Part shown: piece after piece, positions 33,830-44,759 of the stretch | Layout: the number at the start of each line of letters is the position of its first letter | Position numbering within the stretch: position 1 is the first letter of the stretch | From: Symsagittifera roscoffensis | Lineage: Eukaryota; Xenacoelomorpha; Acoela; Convolutidae | Direction of reading: 5' to 3' | Assembly (NCBI RefSeq): GCF_963678635.1 | Contig: NC_087066.1 | Span: 51,333,581-51,397,580 of the forward strand | Length of the DNA stretch: 64,000 nucleotides | The notes under the pieces: generated by a model | What the model was told of the DNA's origin: nothing | Seen by the model: the letters and a program-made list of their open reading frames with translations, nothing else | Databases searched by the model: none | Program-made: the position numbers and the translations under genes

Positions 33830-35059
33830 ATGTCGTATCAATCCACCCAAAAGCTTTGGTTTTTCGTTGTTCTTGCAGGCGCGGGCTTTTTATTCACGAT
33901 TACTTCACCCAACTTTCCATACTACTCGTATGCGATAATAGATGACAGGTCAGAAAAAATGGACCAAATACTTTCCAATAGCTCTCGAGAATTGCTGTCT
34001 TTGAAAAGAAGTTCGGACAATTTAGAGCATGTCGAGCAGTGTTTGAAGGAACACTGGGAACCTGACAAGATGACTCATCCTCAAGCACCTATTCGGTTTT
34101 TGCCTTCGTATGATCGAATTTTGATCAATCCAATCAAACATTTTTCGTTTTGCAAACCTGAGATTAAAAATCTACGACTCGTTTTCGTTCTAAGTAGATG
34201 CAACAGTTCGGATTTACGAACAATGGCGAGAAAAACATACGCAAACTTCGGAAATTACAAACCTGGAAGCTTGACGGGGAATTGGTCTTTATTCTTTATT
34301 GTCGGATTTCCGACAACCACCGAACAGCTCTCATTGGTTGACAAAGAAAGCCGATCGCATGGTGATGTAGTCGTAGCCAATGTTAGCGAGCAATACGACA
34401 AACTAACTCTAAAAACTCTCGTCGCCATAAAAATAGCTTATTGTTACTGTCCTCAAGCCGAATATTTAATTAAAACCGATGACGATATTTACCTTTTGCC
34501 TTTCAAAATTGACTCAGCAATCAGCAAAGTTCAAAAAAGGGCCAACTTTTTGGGTAAACTGGCACAGGTGAATTCTACTCAGCGACGAGATAATGGACCG
34601 AATGTTCCGATCTTCTCTGGTGCACGTTGTGACACTGGAGCTTTTATCCAGAGAAAAGGACCACAGGGTGTGAGCGAAAAAATTTACCCCCTCAAAACAG
34701 TTCCATTTTACTGCTGGGGGGCGTTGTATTTATTTTCAATGTCGGCTGTTCGAAATTTGACAAGAGAATGTCCGCGTCATTGTACTGGTCAATTTAAAAT
34801 GTCAAACTATACTGCAAAAAGTGTGCAATTTTGTCATAGCAAAACGGAAGACGTGTTTATGGGTTCATGTGTCACGATGACGCAACACAATTACGTAACT
34901 GGTCTCGGTTTTGATCCGAACTTATTTAGGTATGTTCATCGACTGGATCAACTTGAAACAGACAATGCTTCAAAACATATTGCAGTGCACTCGCTCAAAC
35001 ATGCTCGTGATTGGGAAAAAACGCATGAGTATTATGTCGCCAAAAAGATCATCTATTAG
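33830..35059 (+). CDS. Beta-1,3-galactosyltransferase-like glycosyltransferase (GT31)
   Basis: This is an intact single-exon frame of 409 residues from ATG to TAG. Residues 8-26 form a hydrophobic segment, followed by a stem region, the layout of a type II Golgi enzyme. Family-31 signatures follow in order: R-x3-R-x-T-like RTMARKTYANFG (130-141), FFIVGF (155-160), the GDVVVANVSEQYDKLTLKT block (178-196), the metal-binding DDD (217-219) after YLIKT, YPLKTVPFYCWGALYLFS (286-303, the YP-Y--G-GY-- motif) and EDVFMG (340-345). The length is normal for the family. GT31 enzymes transfer Gal, GalNAc or GlcNAc from UDP-sugar in beta-1,3 linkage to glycan acceptors; donor and acceptor cannot be read from sequence. 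N-glycosylation sequons (NSS, NWS, NVS, NST, NLT, NYT) are present. Lack of introns in a genome with short introns could mean a retrocopy or the common intronless state of this family. Base composition is visibly more GC-rich than the flanks, and no frame damage is seen. Confidence 0.9.
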   Translation: MSYQSTQKLWFFVVLAGAGFLFTITSPNFPYYSYAIIDDRSEKMDQILSNSSRELLSLKRSSDNLEHVEQCLKEHWEPDKMTHPQAPIRFLPSYDRILINPIKHFSFCKPEIKNLRLVFVLSRCNSSDLRTMARKTYANFGNYKPGSLTGNWSLFFIVGFPTTTEQLSLVDKESRSHGDVVVANVSEQYDKLTLKTLVAIKIAYCYCPQAEYLIKTDDDIYLLPFKIDSAISKVQKRANFLGKLAQVNSTQRRDNGPNVPIFSGARCDTGAFIQRKGPQGVSEKIYPLKTVPFYCWGALYLFSMSAVRNLTRECPRHCTGQFKMSNYTAKSVQFCHSKTEDVFMGSCVTMTQHNYVTGLGFDPNLFRYVHRLDQLETDNASKHIAVHSLKHARDWEKTHEYYVAKKIIY

Positions 35060-35136
35060 ACTGTTCTGAAATTGCGATCGGATGATGGAAGATTCGAGTA
35101 ACGATGCCCATGTAAAAGTCGCCATAGTTTGAACCA

Positions 35137-35544
35137 AGAGCGGATTTGGGGGGGGGGGGGGGGGTTGGTTGAGGTGGGTATGATTTAGAGGGTGGAAAGA
35201 ACAGGGGGGCGGACGCACCTCCATTCAAAGGATTCGACCCCCTTTTTGGCTCACAGACTCTGAAATTGTTAAAAAGGGCGCTTTTTGCGCCAATTTATAC
35301 GTATTTTGAGGTTGGAGAGCGTGTCGAAAAACACGCAACTTTCAGGTCAATTTTTTTAGTGGCCTAAACGTCATTTTTAGACTTTTTCAAACATTTGCAG
35401 AAAATTTTATTCAAAATAGGGTCTTTATAGTCATTTGGGAGAGCTCAGCCAAACAATTGGTCGATCTTAAAAAATGGTCAAAATTTTTGATTTTTTTTTG
35501 AAAACCCGCTCACCCTTTTGGCAAAAATCTTATATCCGCCCCTG
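35137..35544 (+). mobile_element. Family B element, copy 6
   Basis: It begins GAGCGGATTTGG followed by a long G run and ends ATATCCGCCCCTG, 78 bp after the galactosyltransferase stop. The interior keeps GGGCGGACGC, CCAATTTATA and GAGAGCTCAG. No clear target duplication. Confidence 0.65.
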
Positions 35545-36911
35545 AATGGAATTCTATGGACTGTTATTAAACATACTTGGTTTTAATGCAGGGGTTTTAC
35601 CGGGTGTATGGGATGCGTGATTTTGTCTAAAAAAATGTAGGCACAACAAGCCGTGTTCGGTTGTTCTGGTTTCACAGAAATGATATGAACTCGTTAACAA
35701 AAATAAAGGCCTTGAAGAGCGACAATTTCCTTCTATGATAGAAAACTCAGTCTAAATTACAAAACATATCTACATGATAAAGAACTTGGCTTATGAAAAT
35801 TAATAAAAAGTACTCATTCAAATGATTGCACAGCAAATTTATAAAACGATGATGAACAAGTTGAAAATGATAATTATTGTTAAAATACAACTTTGCACAG
35901 AGATTTCTGATATTTAATTTGAATTTTAATTGCAGAATTTGAAAAAAAAATAATTAAATCCGGGATCTTGAGCTATAGATGTCCATGCATACGTTTTTTT
36001 TGGGCAGACTTTTTTTCGAGGTTTAATAGAGTTTTTTTATATTGTACGTGTTATCAGACCTTAGGATCAATAGATTAAAAAGTTTAAATTTGGGCAGTCT
36101 TTGAAAACCGATCTTTTAAAGTAGATGCAAAAATTGGACTTTTTAGGATGTGAGTGGGGCAGAACAGTAGAAGCAAGCGAATTAAAATATCCCTGTCGTT
36201 GCTCTCATGGACTGACATTTGTTTCTAAGAACTGGTCTTTTTTTCATTTAGTTTTTTGCACAGCTGATGTTCCTGTGACTTTCCTATGACTGAAACTAGG
36301 AAAATCCTCTCGCGCCGAAGTCTTAAGGAAAAAAATTGATTCTAATGAAAAGGTCAAAATGAGCCCAAACCGTGCACTGGATAGGCGCACAACTGGGTGT
36401 TTGTGTGTCTCTGTTTGTAAGTCTTTAGGGGTAAAAAAAATTTGTCGGAGAGATCAAAGAGAATGAAAGAAAAAAAAGAACAAAGAGAGCGTCCCTGTTG
36501 CGGAAATAGCTTACAACTCACAAAATACCCAGTTTGGCTCCCTAATGGTTGTCTAAATATCGTCAATAAAATTCTTTAAAATTGCAAATATATACCATGA
36601 AACCGATTATGATAAATTGTTTCCATATCAGAGATGATTCAAAGGACAACTGTCACCTTACATAATTCTGATATAACAGTATAGGCGTAGTCATGAGAGG
36701 CTTTTTTAATTGAAGTCTCCTATTCAACTGAAAGTAAATACTCCTTGCCATTCCCTGAAAAGGAGAAAGAAAAAACATTTTAACCAATCCCAGAAAACAA
36801 GAGTTTGGATCAAATCGTACACTAACGAGCAGGGATATGTACGACATGGCATGTATACGAGGATATTCGGTTTGTTGATAGTTGCAAATTCATGAACGGC
36901 TCTCCAGATAA
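35545..36911. other. Non-coding stretch
   Basis: No gene is recognised. Frames at 36.35-36.9 kb on both strands lack motifs. The right edge leads into the eroded coding region. Confidence 0.45.
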
Positions 36912-39176
36912 GCTGGACAGAGTCTGCCCTTCGACAAGCACTATGCTACCCGGCCCGAAGAATACGTAGCGTTGATGCGTCAGACGATATACTTCCTCTG
37001 CTCGTATGTGGACAGTCATGCAAGTTACGACGAAGATGGTCTACCGCCCCAGGGTAAAAACTTGGACAAAAAGTGCTGTATGTGTTAACAAAAAACCATC
37101 AACATGCATGGTTAGTCTATGAACGTTTTGGAAGCCAAACAATGGGCAATTACAATGACTTGTGATTAACGACTGACACTTTGATACTGGCATGCCGGAT
37201 ACTGGAGTTTAGAAGAGTTTGTTTCGAAACTTACAAAGGGATTGCATGCAATATTTAAGTGTGAGCAATCATCCGGAGATAATTTTTTTGCGAATTTGCG
37301 AAGCTGATGTGCAATTGCACACTAACAGGGAACACATGGATATGGTGGAAAATCTGATAAGACGCGTGGTCGCTAGTGGTTTCGATACACGACTTGCAGC
37401 TGCCAATAAAAAATTTATTGAAAAAACCTGACTCGAGTTGGCCCTGCACCTTCCCCTTCATGATCAACGAGAACACATTGGATGGCGGATTCATGAACAA
37501 TTTGCTCATAAACTGAATTCGTTCGAACTCATTGACACCAACATGCTAGACGAGATGATGAATACGAGCGCTGAATCTGAGTTTAGTTTTTATTGGACAC
37601 TGACTTGACCTACACCGATAATCTCCGCGATGCATTTTTGGACTACCCATTAGCATCAACAAAAGCAGTAGTGTCAAAAGTTCAAAGAGATTCAATGAAA
37701 ATTGAACATATTTTATAGTTTGGGCTGCACGGTGAATTACATTATTTTTCAACTGTAGATCAATTCGGGCATGACAATTGAAATTTATCGAGTGCTGCAG
37801 GAAATTTTTATTGCGCCATGTGTACAATTGAACACTGAGCCGAGCAAAAATGCGAGAGCAGTAATTTTGACCAATTTTTTTTTTAAATAACTCAATAGCA
37901 GCGCTTTTGCAAAAATCTGTGCATCCAAAAGAAATCGACTAATTGTACATTTTCTTCAGACCTAAAACGAAAAAACTTTGCAGACTCTAGCAACGAACAA
38001 ACTTTTTAGCAGCATAAAAAAAATTGACACTAAAGTGGTACCATTTACCTCGAAGCAGGCCAACATTAAGTGGGATATTTCCACAAAAGAAAAGTGTAGG
38101 GGTAGCGATCCCTGATTTGATAAATTTTTACATTTCCACTGCCATTACAAAATTTTGAAGAAGACTTTGAGTGTTTTTTCTTATACTCTGACATGGATTC
38201 ATCTCCGAATAAAATCCAGAGCAGCGATTTTTTCATTGATTTTGCCAAAAATGCCGACATGGGAAAAAAATTTGATTTTGCCAATTTTCTATCCACAAAT
38301 CCCCTCTAAAACATCGAACACAAACACGTGACGCTGAGATTTAAATTTATTTTGCCGGTAAATTGCAGGAATTTCTGGGACTGAAACTCAATCGTAAAAG
38401 CATAGTTGTATTGGCTCTTCCTATCCTAACAGCGGCTAAATTAGCTTTTGCAATTTTATAATAATAAATTTACAGAGGTTACAAATCATTTTTCTACCAT
38501 TCAAATTACTAATCGTGACAGAATTGACAATTGAAACCTTTTTTTACAAGAAGAGAATTTTTTTTGGAAAAACAAACCATTGTTTAAAAACTATTTGTGT
38601 TAAATCGACACTTTTTCAATGAGGCTCAAAACAATCAGCTACAGGGGAGACGAAAGTATTTCAGCAAAAAATTAACATCAAAATTATAATGGCGTACTCG
38701 CTTGCACTGCAGTTTCTCGCTCAATGAATATTCGAATAAGATTCAGAGAAACAAACTTGGAAACATTTGTAACAATTAAAAACAATTGCTTCTGAAAATA
38801 AGCGTTATAAACATACAGATAAAGGATATACGACAGCGTTTGGGTACAAAAGACATGTTCTTTCTAGAAATTGGGCCCAACTTGGACTTGGGGGAGTGGG
38901 ACATTGAAGTGTCGCAGCCAACATGTAATTACTTGGGGCCGGAATTGCAGCAATTACTTGGGGCCGGAATTGAGGCGCAGGGTGGATATAATGTCGATTT
39001 ATATGGAAACGGGAATAGTATTCCTTGAAGCGGGATTAGTAGACTTGGACCGGCTGAGTGAACGAGCCGAATCTGAAAAGTATAAGAAATTGATCGCCCA
39101 TACCTTGATACACAAGTTCGTGAAGTCTTTGAAAGTGAAAGTGCGCCTGAAGAACCAAGACCCCTGAACAACGGCG
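36912..39176 (+). pseudogene. Eroded protein-coding region of unknown family
   Basis: Several stretches have clear protein-like composition on the plus strand. One at 36912-37088 contains HYATRPEEYVALMRQTIYFL and could be an exon ending at a CAG|GGTAAAA donor at about 37053. A second, at 37219-37605, is open except for one in-frame TGA at 37429-37431 and contains RRVVASGFDTRLAAANKKF, then LALHLPLHDQREHIGWRIHE. A frameshift in a T run near 37.59 kb leads to DLTYTDNLRDAFLDYPLAST. Weaker pieces follow at 37.72-37.89, 38193-38309 (MDSSPNKIQSSDFFIDFAKN) and 38854-39176, the last with a short GGGGCCGGAATTG duplication. No domain is recognised. The mixture of stops and frameshifts suggests a dead gene, but short introns or homopolymer assembly errors could explain part of it. 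Confidence 0.4.
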
Positions 39177-39790
39177 GCGGCGTGCTATAACTTTGCATGA
39201 TTCTGATTAATTGCGTAAAATGTATGCTTCACTGCTTATTTAAATTGTTAAATATGGCAATCAATTTTTTTCAGTCTTGTTCAAAAGCATAATCAAAAAC
39301 AATCATAGCTTACAGGTTTTTAAAAACCAAACAAAACTTAGAAAAAGAAAGGCCTTTGATTTAATATAACGAGATTGGGAAGTAATCCTCAAAATACCGC
39401 GGTGAATTTTATACAATAATCCTAAATAAAGTTTCAATAATCCTAAATTCGCATAATAACACTCTTTAACTCCCTATAAAACATCACTGGCCGCAAATTT
39501 AGGAGCTTTAAACTTTTAGGGGCTTAAAAGTCTGTGTTGTAAGGCCACAAAAGTTTTTTTGTTTAGAAGGGTGTAATTTCCTAGCCGCTTTTACATACTA
39601 CTTTTGATTATGATGTTTATCAATGTAACTTTTGTCTCAATCAATCTTATGGTTACACAGACCATAAGCGTTACAAGATGGGAAAAGGAACGGAAAAAAA
39701 GACAAAAGTCGAAAGAAACTTGCGAAAAAACAGTTGAACAACTTACTTGAAAACTAACTTAACAATGTAAAAACAAGCACACCTACAAAA
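39177..39790. other. Non-coding stretch
   Basis: No gene or repeat boundary is visible. Confidence 0.5.
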
Positions 39791-40018
39791 TTGTCTTGCA
39801 TCGATTTTTGTTCATTAATTGGCATTAAAAGCACTGGAAATCATTTACCGAATGACATGAAAAGCGATGAGTTTTGGGTCGACCCGTTGACACGAAAACA
39901 AAACTGTCGTCCCAAAAGTTTTGATCGTTTTACTATACATCCGCACAAAAAACACTGGGAATCATTTACTGAGCGGCGACAAAGGGCAATAGTTACCCTC
40001 TATAAGTTGCCAAGTTGA
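39791..40018 (+). CDS. Possible short coding remnant with internal repeat
   Basis: An open stretch of about 70 residues without a convincing ATG near its start, containing STGNHLPNDMKSDEFWVDPL and KKHWESFTERRQRAIVTLYK. The DNA holds an internal repeat: GCACTGGAAATCATTTACCGA near 39.83 kb resembles ACACTGGGAATCATTTACTGA near 39.95 kb. Composition is more protein-like than the flanks. No family is recognised, and it could belong with the eroded region upstream. Confidence 0.25.
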   Translation: MSCIDFCSLIGIKSTGNHLPNDMKSDEFWVDPLTRKQNCRPKSFDRFTIHPHKKHWESFTERRQRAIVTLYKLPS

Positions 40019-40421
40019 CTCGGTTGATGTAATATAAATTTAAACTGTTTGTTTGTGGGTTTCAGAAGTGAAAATTGCCATCCTACAAAATTGATTATTC
40101 TGTGAGCACAGTTATGTACTTGGAAAAAACCTTGTACCCGATTTCAACACCCCTGCTATTTGAAAAGGTAATTATGATTACTTGCTCCTCCGTCTTTCTT
40201 TCATGCTGTTAAACATACTTTTATGCCGTTGAAAAAACTTCAGACGTGTTTTTCTATTTTATAAATTTGACTCAAGATCGGGAAAATAATTTTTTTTAAT
40301 TCTGCTCTTTTTTTAAAAGTTGTCACTTGCGGTAGGAGTAATCTTGGTCGGATTTTTTTCAGCATGTTCAAGCTTAGGTGGCCTATCCAAGTAGCCCAAA
40401 ATTCGAACACGGTAGTAAACA

Positions 40422-40425
40422 GAAC
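40422..40425. repeat. Target-site duplication, left (GAAC)
   Basis: GAAC immediately outside the 3' LTR end TGAGTTGGGAC. It matches GAAC directly after the other LTR. Four bases fits Ty3/gypsy integrases (4 to 6 bp). Confidence 0.75.
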
Positions 40426-40838
40426 TGAGTTGGGACTTATCTCTAACTCATAGAGTAAGTTCAGATAGGGTACACCATCTGCTCGTCACGCTATCTTATT
40501 TTCGGCCGGATAGATTCGTGCAACTCCTTAGTCTATCTTATTTTCGGCCGGATAGATTCGTGCAACTTCTTAGTCTATCTTAATATTACTCTTATATCTC
40601 TTATTCTCAATAGATCTAGAGTATACTGGTTTTGTTACGAGTCGGTCTCTTGGAAAAGGCAACTAAGTTGTAAGTTAAATTCAATATACTCTGGTGCTGA
40701 AGATACAAGTAATTTTAGCACTTACAAATAAGTGGGTTGTTAGTTAGATGGGGTGTGATTGGTTAGTCTTAAATATTTTATAGGGATAAAATATCTAATT
40801 TATAACCAATAATAATATATAGTTTGGATCAGGTTCCA
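40426..40838 (-). repeat. 3' LTR (413 bp)
   Basis: Plus-strand ends are TGAGTTGGGACTTATC and GATCAGGTTCCA. It aligns with 59136-59513 over the whole length. It carries a 42-bp tandem duplication that includes TTTTCGGCCGGATAGATTCG, absent from the other LTR. On the element strand the U3 side holds CTATATATTATTATTGG, a possible TATA region. Confidence 0.9.
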
Positions 40839-40852
40839 CCCATCCGGGGTTT
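40839..40852 (-). other. Possible polypurine tract at 3' LTR
   Basis: On the element strand the bases directly before the 3' LTR read CCCCGGATGGG, so only GGATGGG is purine. This is a short and weak polypurine tract, identified mainly by position. Confidence 0.35.
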
Positions 40853-40990
40853 ACAGAGTTTTTGTTCTTTCGACTTCTTTCTGTAATGGAGGATGGATGA
40901 TGATCGTTTGTATTTTGCGAGCACCATTTCTATTCCGTCCTTGGAGGTATGAACTCCAGGAAGCTGGAATCATTGAGGTTCTTTTGTCAT

Positions 40991-41338
40991 TCAACGATGA
41001 CTGAGACCGTCAACAAAATCAATCTGATTTCCAAATGGTTTATTATGATCGTCGTTTCTTGATCGGTGTGGAGAACTGTGTTTCGATCTGGATTGGGAAT
41101 GGCGTGAAGCTCGAGTTTGGAGGGAATATCCTGTAACTCGGGCCTGTACGTAAACTTGAACATCGAGGTGGTCATTGGTCTGTTTCAATGAAGTCCTTTG
41201 CTTCGGAGTCAAGTCGTACTTCAAATCCTTTGAGTTGTGGTTGTGAGCGGCATATCGGTTGTGTTCAGCCATTCCGTGGGTTATGTGAGATGAGCTCGTC
41301 TTAGCTGCTTGATGCTCATCTTCGTGATTGTGTATGGT
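40991..41338 (-). CDS. Small basic frame next to the 3' LTR (~115 aa)
   Basis: Open from after a TAG at 41339-41341 to a stop at 40991, with an internal ATG at 41272 (MAEHNRYAAHNHNSKDLKYD). It is rich in His, Ser, Arg and Asn and has a basic stretch (ASRHSQSRSKHSSPHRSR). Its DNA is more GC-rich than the rest of the element. It sits 150 bp before the 3' LTR, where some complex retroviruses place small accessory genes. No homology is recognised. It may be an accessory frame or captured host sequence. Confidence 0.35.
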   Translation of the reverse strand, partial: TIHNHEDEHQAAKTSSSHITHGMAEHNRYAAHNHNSKDLKYDLTPKQRTSLKQTNDHLDVQVYVQARVTGYSLQTRASRHSQSRSKHSSPHRSRNDDHNKPFGNQIDFVDGLSHR

Positions 41339-41341
41339 CTA

Positions 41342-42719
41342 TTTCACTGCAATATCTAATTTACATAAATAAATGTTTAGTTAGTTCTTCTTTTTAGTTA
41401 TGATTTTTTAATAGTTTTTTTAACGCAAAAACTTTTTCTTAGTTCAGTTATTTTAAAAGAGTTACTCACACTTGAGGACCTCTTATCAAAAATAAGGAGT
41501 GTGCCAGAAAGCGCGTGTTCTAGCACAATTGGTTAGGCCGGCTATTAAGCATGCTCAGGACGTCGTCCTCTTCTGGTGGACTAGGCCAGGAGTGAGGGTA
41601 TGATTTCATGCTGGTTTTTTGTGGGGTCCTGTTTTGAGTTAACCTGTTATGTCGTGTTTGTTACTGGTTTTTTCCTTTTGTTGTTTTGGTTGTGTCATTT
41701 CCTCAAAAAAAAAATTGTTTGGTTTGGGTTTGTCTTTCGACTTTTTGGTGTTTTATACTTTCTTTTTTAGACTTATCAATAGTCTTCAAAAGAAAAAATT
41801 ATCCAGTTCTTAAGCTGGTTTAATCCGGTTTGGGTAATGTGGGTTTTCTTTTCTTAGTCATGCTGTTCGTTTGTGGTTTATAGTGTTTAGTAGGTTGAGT
41901 TGGTTAGTTAGGGATTATTATATAATTCCTTTCCAACCGGGTTAAAAGAAAGTTTGAAATTTGTTATTACTAGTTTTAGTTGTTATTAGTGAAAGTTAAA
42001 ACTTGAAATCATTATTTTAAACAATTCATCGTGGGCAACCTGTGTGAGTGTGGATAGAATTTGTGTGCGAGTGAAATAATTCTTGAAAAGGTTAGTACTG
42101 CTGGCATTTGTATAGATTTACTGCTGAAAATTTCAAATTTACTGCTTTGTGGGGATTGAAATTATTAAGTTATTTTCAGTGTATTTAGACTTACTTCATT
42201 GGGGAAAAGAATTTATAGATTAATTTACCACTGTGGAGAACAAATTTAACTGCATCATTCATTGCGGTTTGTTAATAAGAGTTTATAATTTATAGAATAA
42301 TTTGCAATTTTTTATTTTAGTTCTTGTTTTTTTTTAGATGATGGTGACCTAAAGACTAAAGGAAAACATTTAAAAAGAAATGGTTATTTTGTCTTGAATT
42401 TTTTAGTGTTTAATTATAATAATAATGTTGAATTATAATAACTTAGTCATCGGGGAAGAAGCCATGAGGGAAGATATCGTGTATTGAATCTGATGTGGTT
42501 AGTAATTTTGCTAATATGCGAATGATGTGTTTAACTTCAAGCAGTGGTCAAAGCAATTCAAGTGCTTTGATGGTGTTTAGTTCTTCAATGACAATAGAAA
42601 ACTCGTGATTGGTGTGCTAGATGAGGTTAAAAAAGCTTGTGATTGTGTTTAGTATTGTGAATGAATTCTAATATTGGGATTTTTTTAGGTTGGATATATT
42701 CATGCAGGACAATGAGGGG
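41342..42719. other. Retroelement 3' region without clear frame
   Basis: No reading frame of note. Sequence is GT-rich on the plus strand (AC-rich on the element strand). A TAGCACAATTGG word near 41.52 kb resembles a tRNA A box, but no partner B box was found. Confidence 0.5.
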
Positions 42720-43133
42720 TCAGGATTCTTCTACCTTAAAGGTTTTAATGAGTGGAAAAAATACATACATTTGGGTTATTGGGTAGTAATTTCTGAGGAT
42801 GCCTTGGAAGTTAGTGTTTTTTATGCAGTAGGTGAAATTTAGAAAAAATGGTGATGTGTACTTAGAATTAATAAACTGAAATCGATGGTGGGATTGTCGT
42901 GATAGTGTGTGCAAATTAAAGTGATTTTGAATGAATCTATAATAAGTGTAAGTATGCGTCTGTTTAGTTCTCAACATGATGTCGTGTGAACAGTGCAGAT
43001 CTCGTTCTTTTGGAGTGAGGAAGTGAAAGGTTAGTGAAAAAGTTTCAAATTTATCGTAAAATGATTTGTAAGCTTGGATGTCGATTAGTGCTTCGGAAAT
43101 AATGTGGTCGTGTTTTTCATCCATTGAGCCCAA
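42720..43133 (-). CDS. Retroelement 3' ORF, 137 aa, unknown
   Basis: ATG-initiated frame on the element strand, starting MGSMDEKHDHIISEALIDIQ, followed by aromatic-rich sequence and no recognised domain. The first 50 residues look protein-like; the rest has biased composition. It lies between env and the 3' LTR. It could be a real extra gene or a chance frame in AC-rich DNA. Confidence 0.3.
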   Translation of the reverse strand: MGSMDEKHDHIISEALIDIQAYKSFYDKFETFSLTFHFLTPKERDLHCSHDIMLRTKQTHTYTYYRFIQNHFNLHTLSRQSHHRFQFINSKYTSPFFLNFTYCIKNTNFQGILRNYYPITQMYVFFPLIKTFKVEES

Positions 43134-43637
43134 TGTAAAGATGTAGGGTTTCTGTATAAAATTTTTTTTCGGTTAGTTACGGGTTAGCGAACTTATTTTT
43201 GTCGAGGAATTGATCTTGGCTAGGTCTGATGATATTGTGGTCATATTATTCGTTAGAGTACTCATTTGCTCGGGGTGCTGTAAAAATTTTTAATAGTTTT
43301 TTATAACCTACATGCGTGAATTGTCTAGGTGTTAGTGCTGTAGTTAGTCTAAAAATGTCATTTTGCTTTGTTCTACTTCGTGAGGTGTGTTAATTAGTGG
43401 TATACAAAGTGGGTTTAAGAAATGGTGAAATGATGTCTAGTGAAGTGTGGGGATTGGTAAATTCTCATCGACACAGTGGGGTTGTTCAGTGTGAGGGTTG
43501 GAGTATATTGAGGAAAGAGGGTTAAGGAAAATTGGAGGAATTCGGGAGTGTTAGTGTGATCAGGGTGATTTACATAATCGCGGGCTGTTCCGGGTTTTGA
43601 GGGGAACGGGTGATTAGGGAATTTTCTTTTAAATGTT

Positions 43638-44201
43638 CTATGATGATTGGATTGATGTTGAGGATTGGGCTAAAGAACGGGTATAATCTGAAGAGGGTGT
43701 AGGAGTTGGTGGGTTTGATGATGTTATGGTTGACGATAATTGGTGAATGGTTAGGGTGTGAGGGTGTTGTATTTGTTGTTGGAATGTTATTAGGTTATTT
43801 AGTTCAGATGAAATTTGCGTGGTTTCTGGAGAATTGTTGTTGGATCGTTCATTTGTAAAGGGGGAGTATGTTGGGGTTATTTGGGAAAGAAGAGAGATGG
43901 TAGAGGGGGAATAATTTTGGGATTGGGAGTGAATGGGTCGAAAGGGGGGTTGAGAAAATGTTGATGGGCTGGGTTCGGAGTTTGCGAATTCGTCTGGGGT
44001 TTCTATGTCGAATTTTTTAAATTGGGAAAATGTGTTAAAAATTGTGATATCTGAGTTAGCGTCAGAATCAGTGTCGGATGATGTGTTAATATGTGGTGGT
44101 TCAGGTGGCGGGAAAGCAAAATGAGGGATAATGGGAATTGGGTTTTGGAGATTGGCAGGATGGGAAACTGAACGGTGAAGGGATCCAATTTGTCGGCTCA
44201 T
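43638..44201 (-). CDS. Retroelement 3' ORF, 187 aa, Pro/Ser/Thr-rich
   Basis: The longest uninterrupted frame in the element, starting MSRQIGSLHRSVSHPANLQN. It is strongly enriched in Pro, Ser, Thr, Asn and Gln and has an acidic patch (NTSSDTDSDANSDITIFNTF). No hydrophobic segment, Cys pattern or enzyme motif is seen. It begins downstream of env and is not part of it. Its survival without stops, while gag, pol and env are broken, is notable, although low-complexity AC-rich DNA has few stop codons anyway. No function is inferred. Confidence 0.4.
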   Translation of the reverse strand: MSRQIGSLHRSVSHPANLQNPIPIIPHFAFPPPEPPHINTSSDTDSDANSDITIFNTFSQFKKFDIETPDEFANSEPSPSTFSQPPFRPIHSQSQNYSPSTISLLSQITPTYSPFTNERSNNNSPETTQISSELNNLITFQQQIQHPHTLTIHQLSSTITSSNPPTPTPSSDYTRSLAQSSTSIQSS

Positions 44202-44759
44202 CGTGGGCTGAAAAAGTGATTGTGCTGAGATTGAAAATTTGTTGTATGTTGTTTTTCGATTAGTTGTTCATATTTATCGTCATTTTGAGATTGTCGTGTT
44301 ACAATGTGTTACATTACTAGTGATAATGGATGGTTGCGATTTAAACTTGGTAGTTAAGGTATTGTGGGTAATTTGTTTGTGTTGTGTTTTGTTCCGTCAT
44401 ATGTGTATGGAGTAGTTGATAATTTTGTATTTTATTCTTTTATTTGTGCATCTAAAACTATTTTATTTATAGATGAGCAAAATATTCCAAACAATTCTGC
44501 AAAAAGTATGCGTGTTACGCTTGCTTGTCTATTCACTTGTGTGTGGATTGCGCATGTGTTGTAAAGTCCTTTTTAAAAAGAGAAAATGAATCCAATAAAA
44601 TTAAACATTGCGTATATTACAGTTAATCTTTCTAAGATGTAATATGGCCACCCTAGAAACGATAAAAGTTCGTTTTCGAAATTTACGAAACTAAAAGATT
44701 TGATTGGTGATGTATCTTGCGGTAGATGTTCTTGGCCGTTTAGATAAATATAACTTTTA

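Noticed and set aside
29881-37431. TGA as a recoded sense codon
   Set aside because: Two otherwise open frames contain a single TGA (29881 and 37429), but the intact galactosyltransferase has none, and the lectin and the 3288-4550 gene end at TGA. Decay or sequence error is simpler.
41519-41580. Possible tRNA gene (A-box-like TAGCACAATTGG)
   Set aside because: No B box at a suitable distance and no cloverleaf could be drawn.
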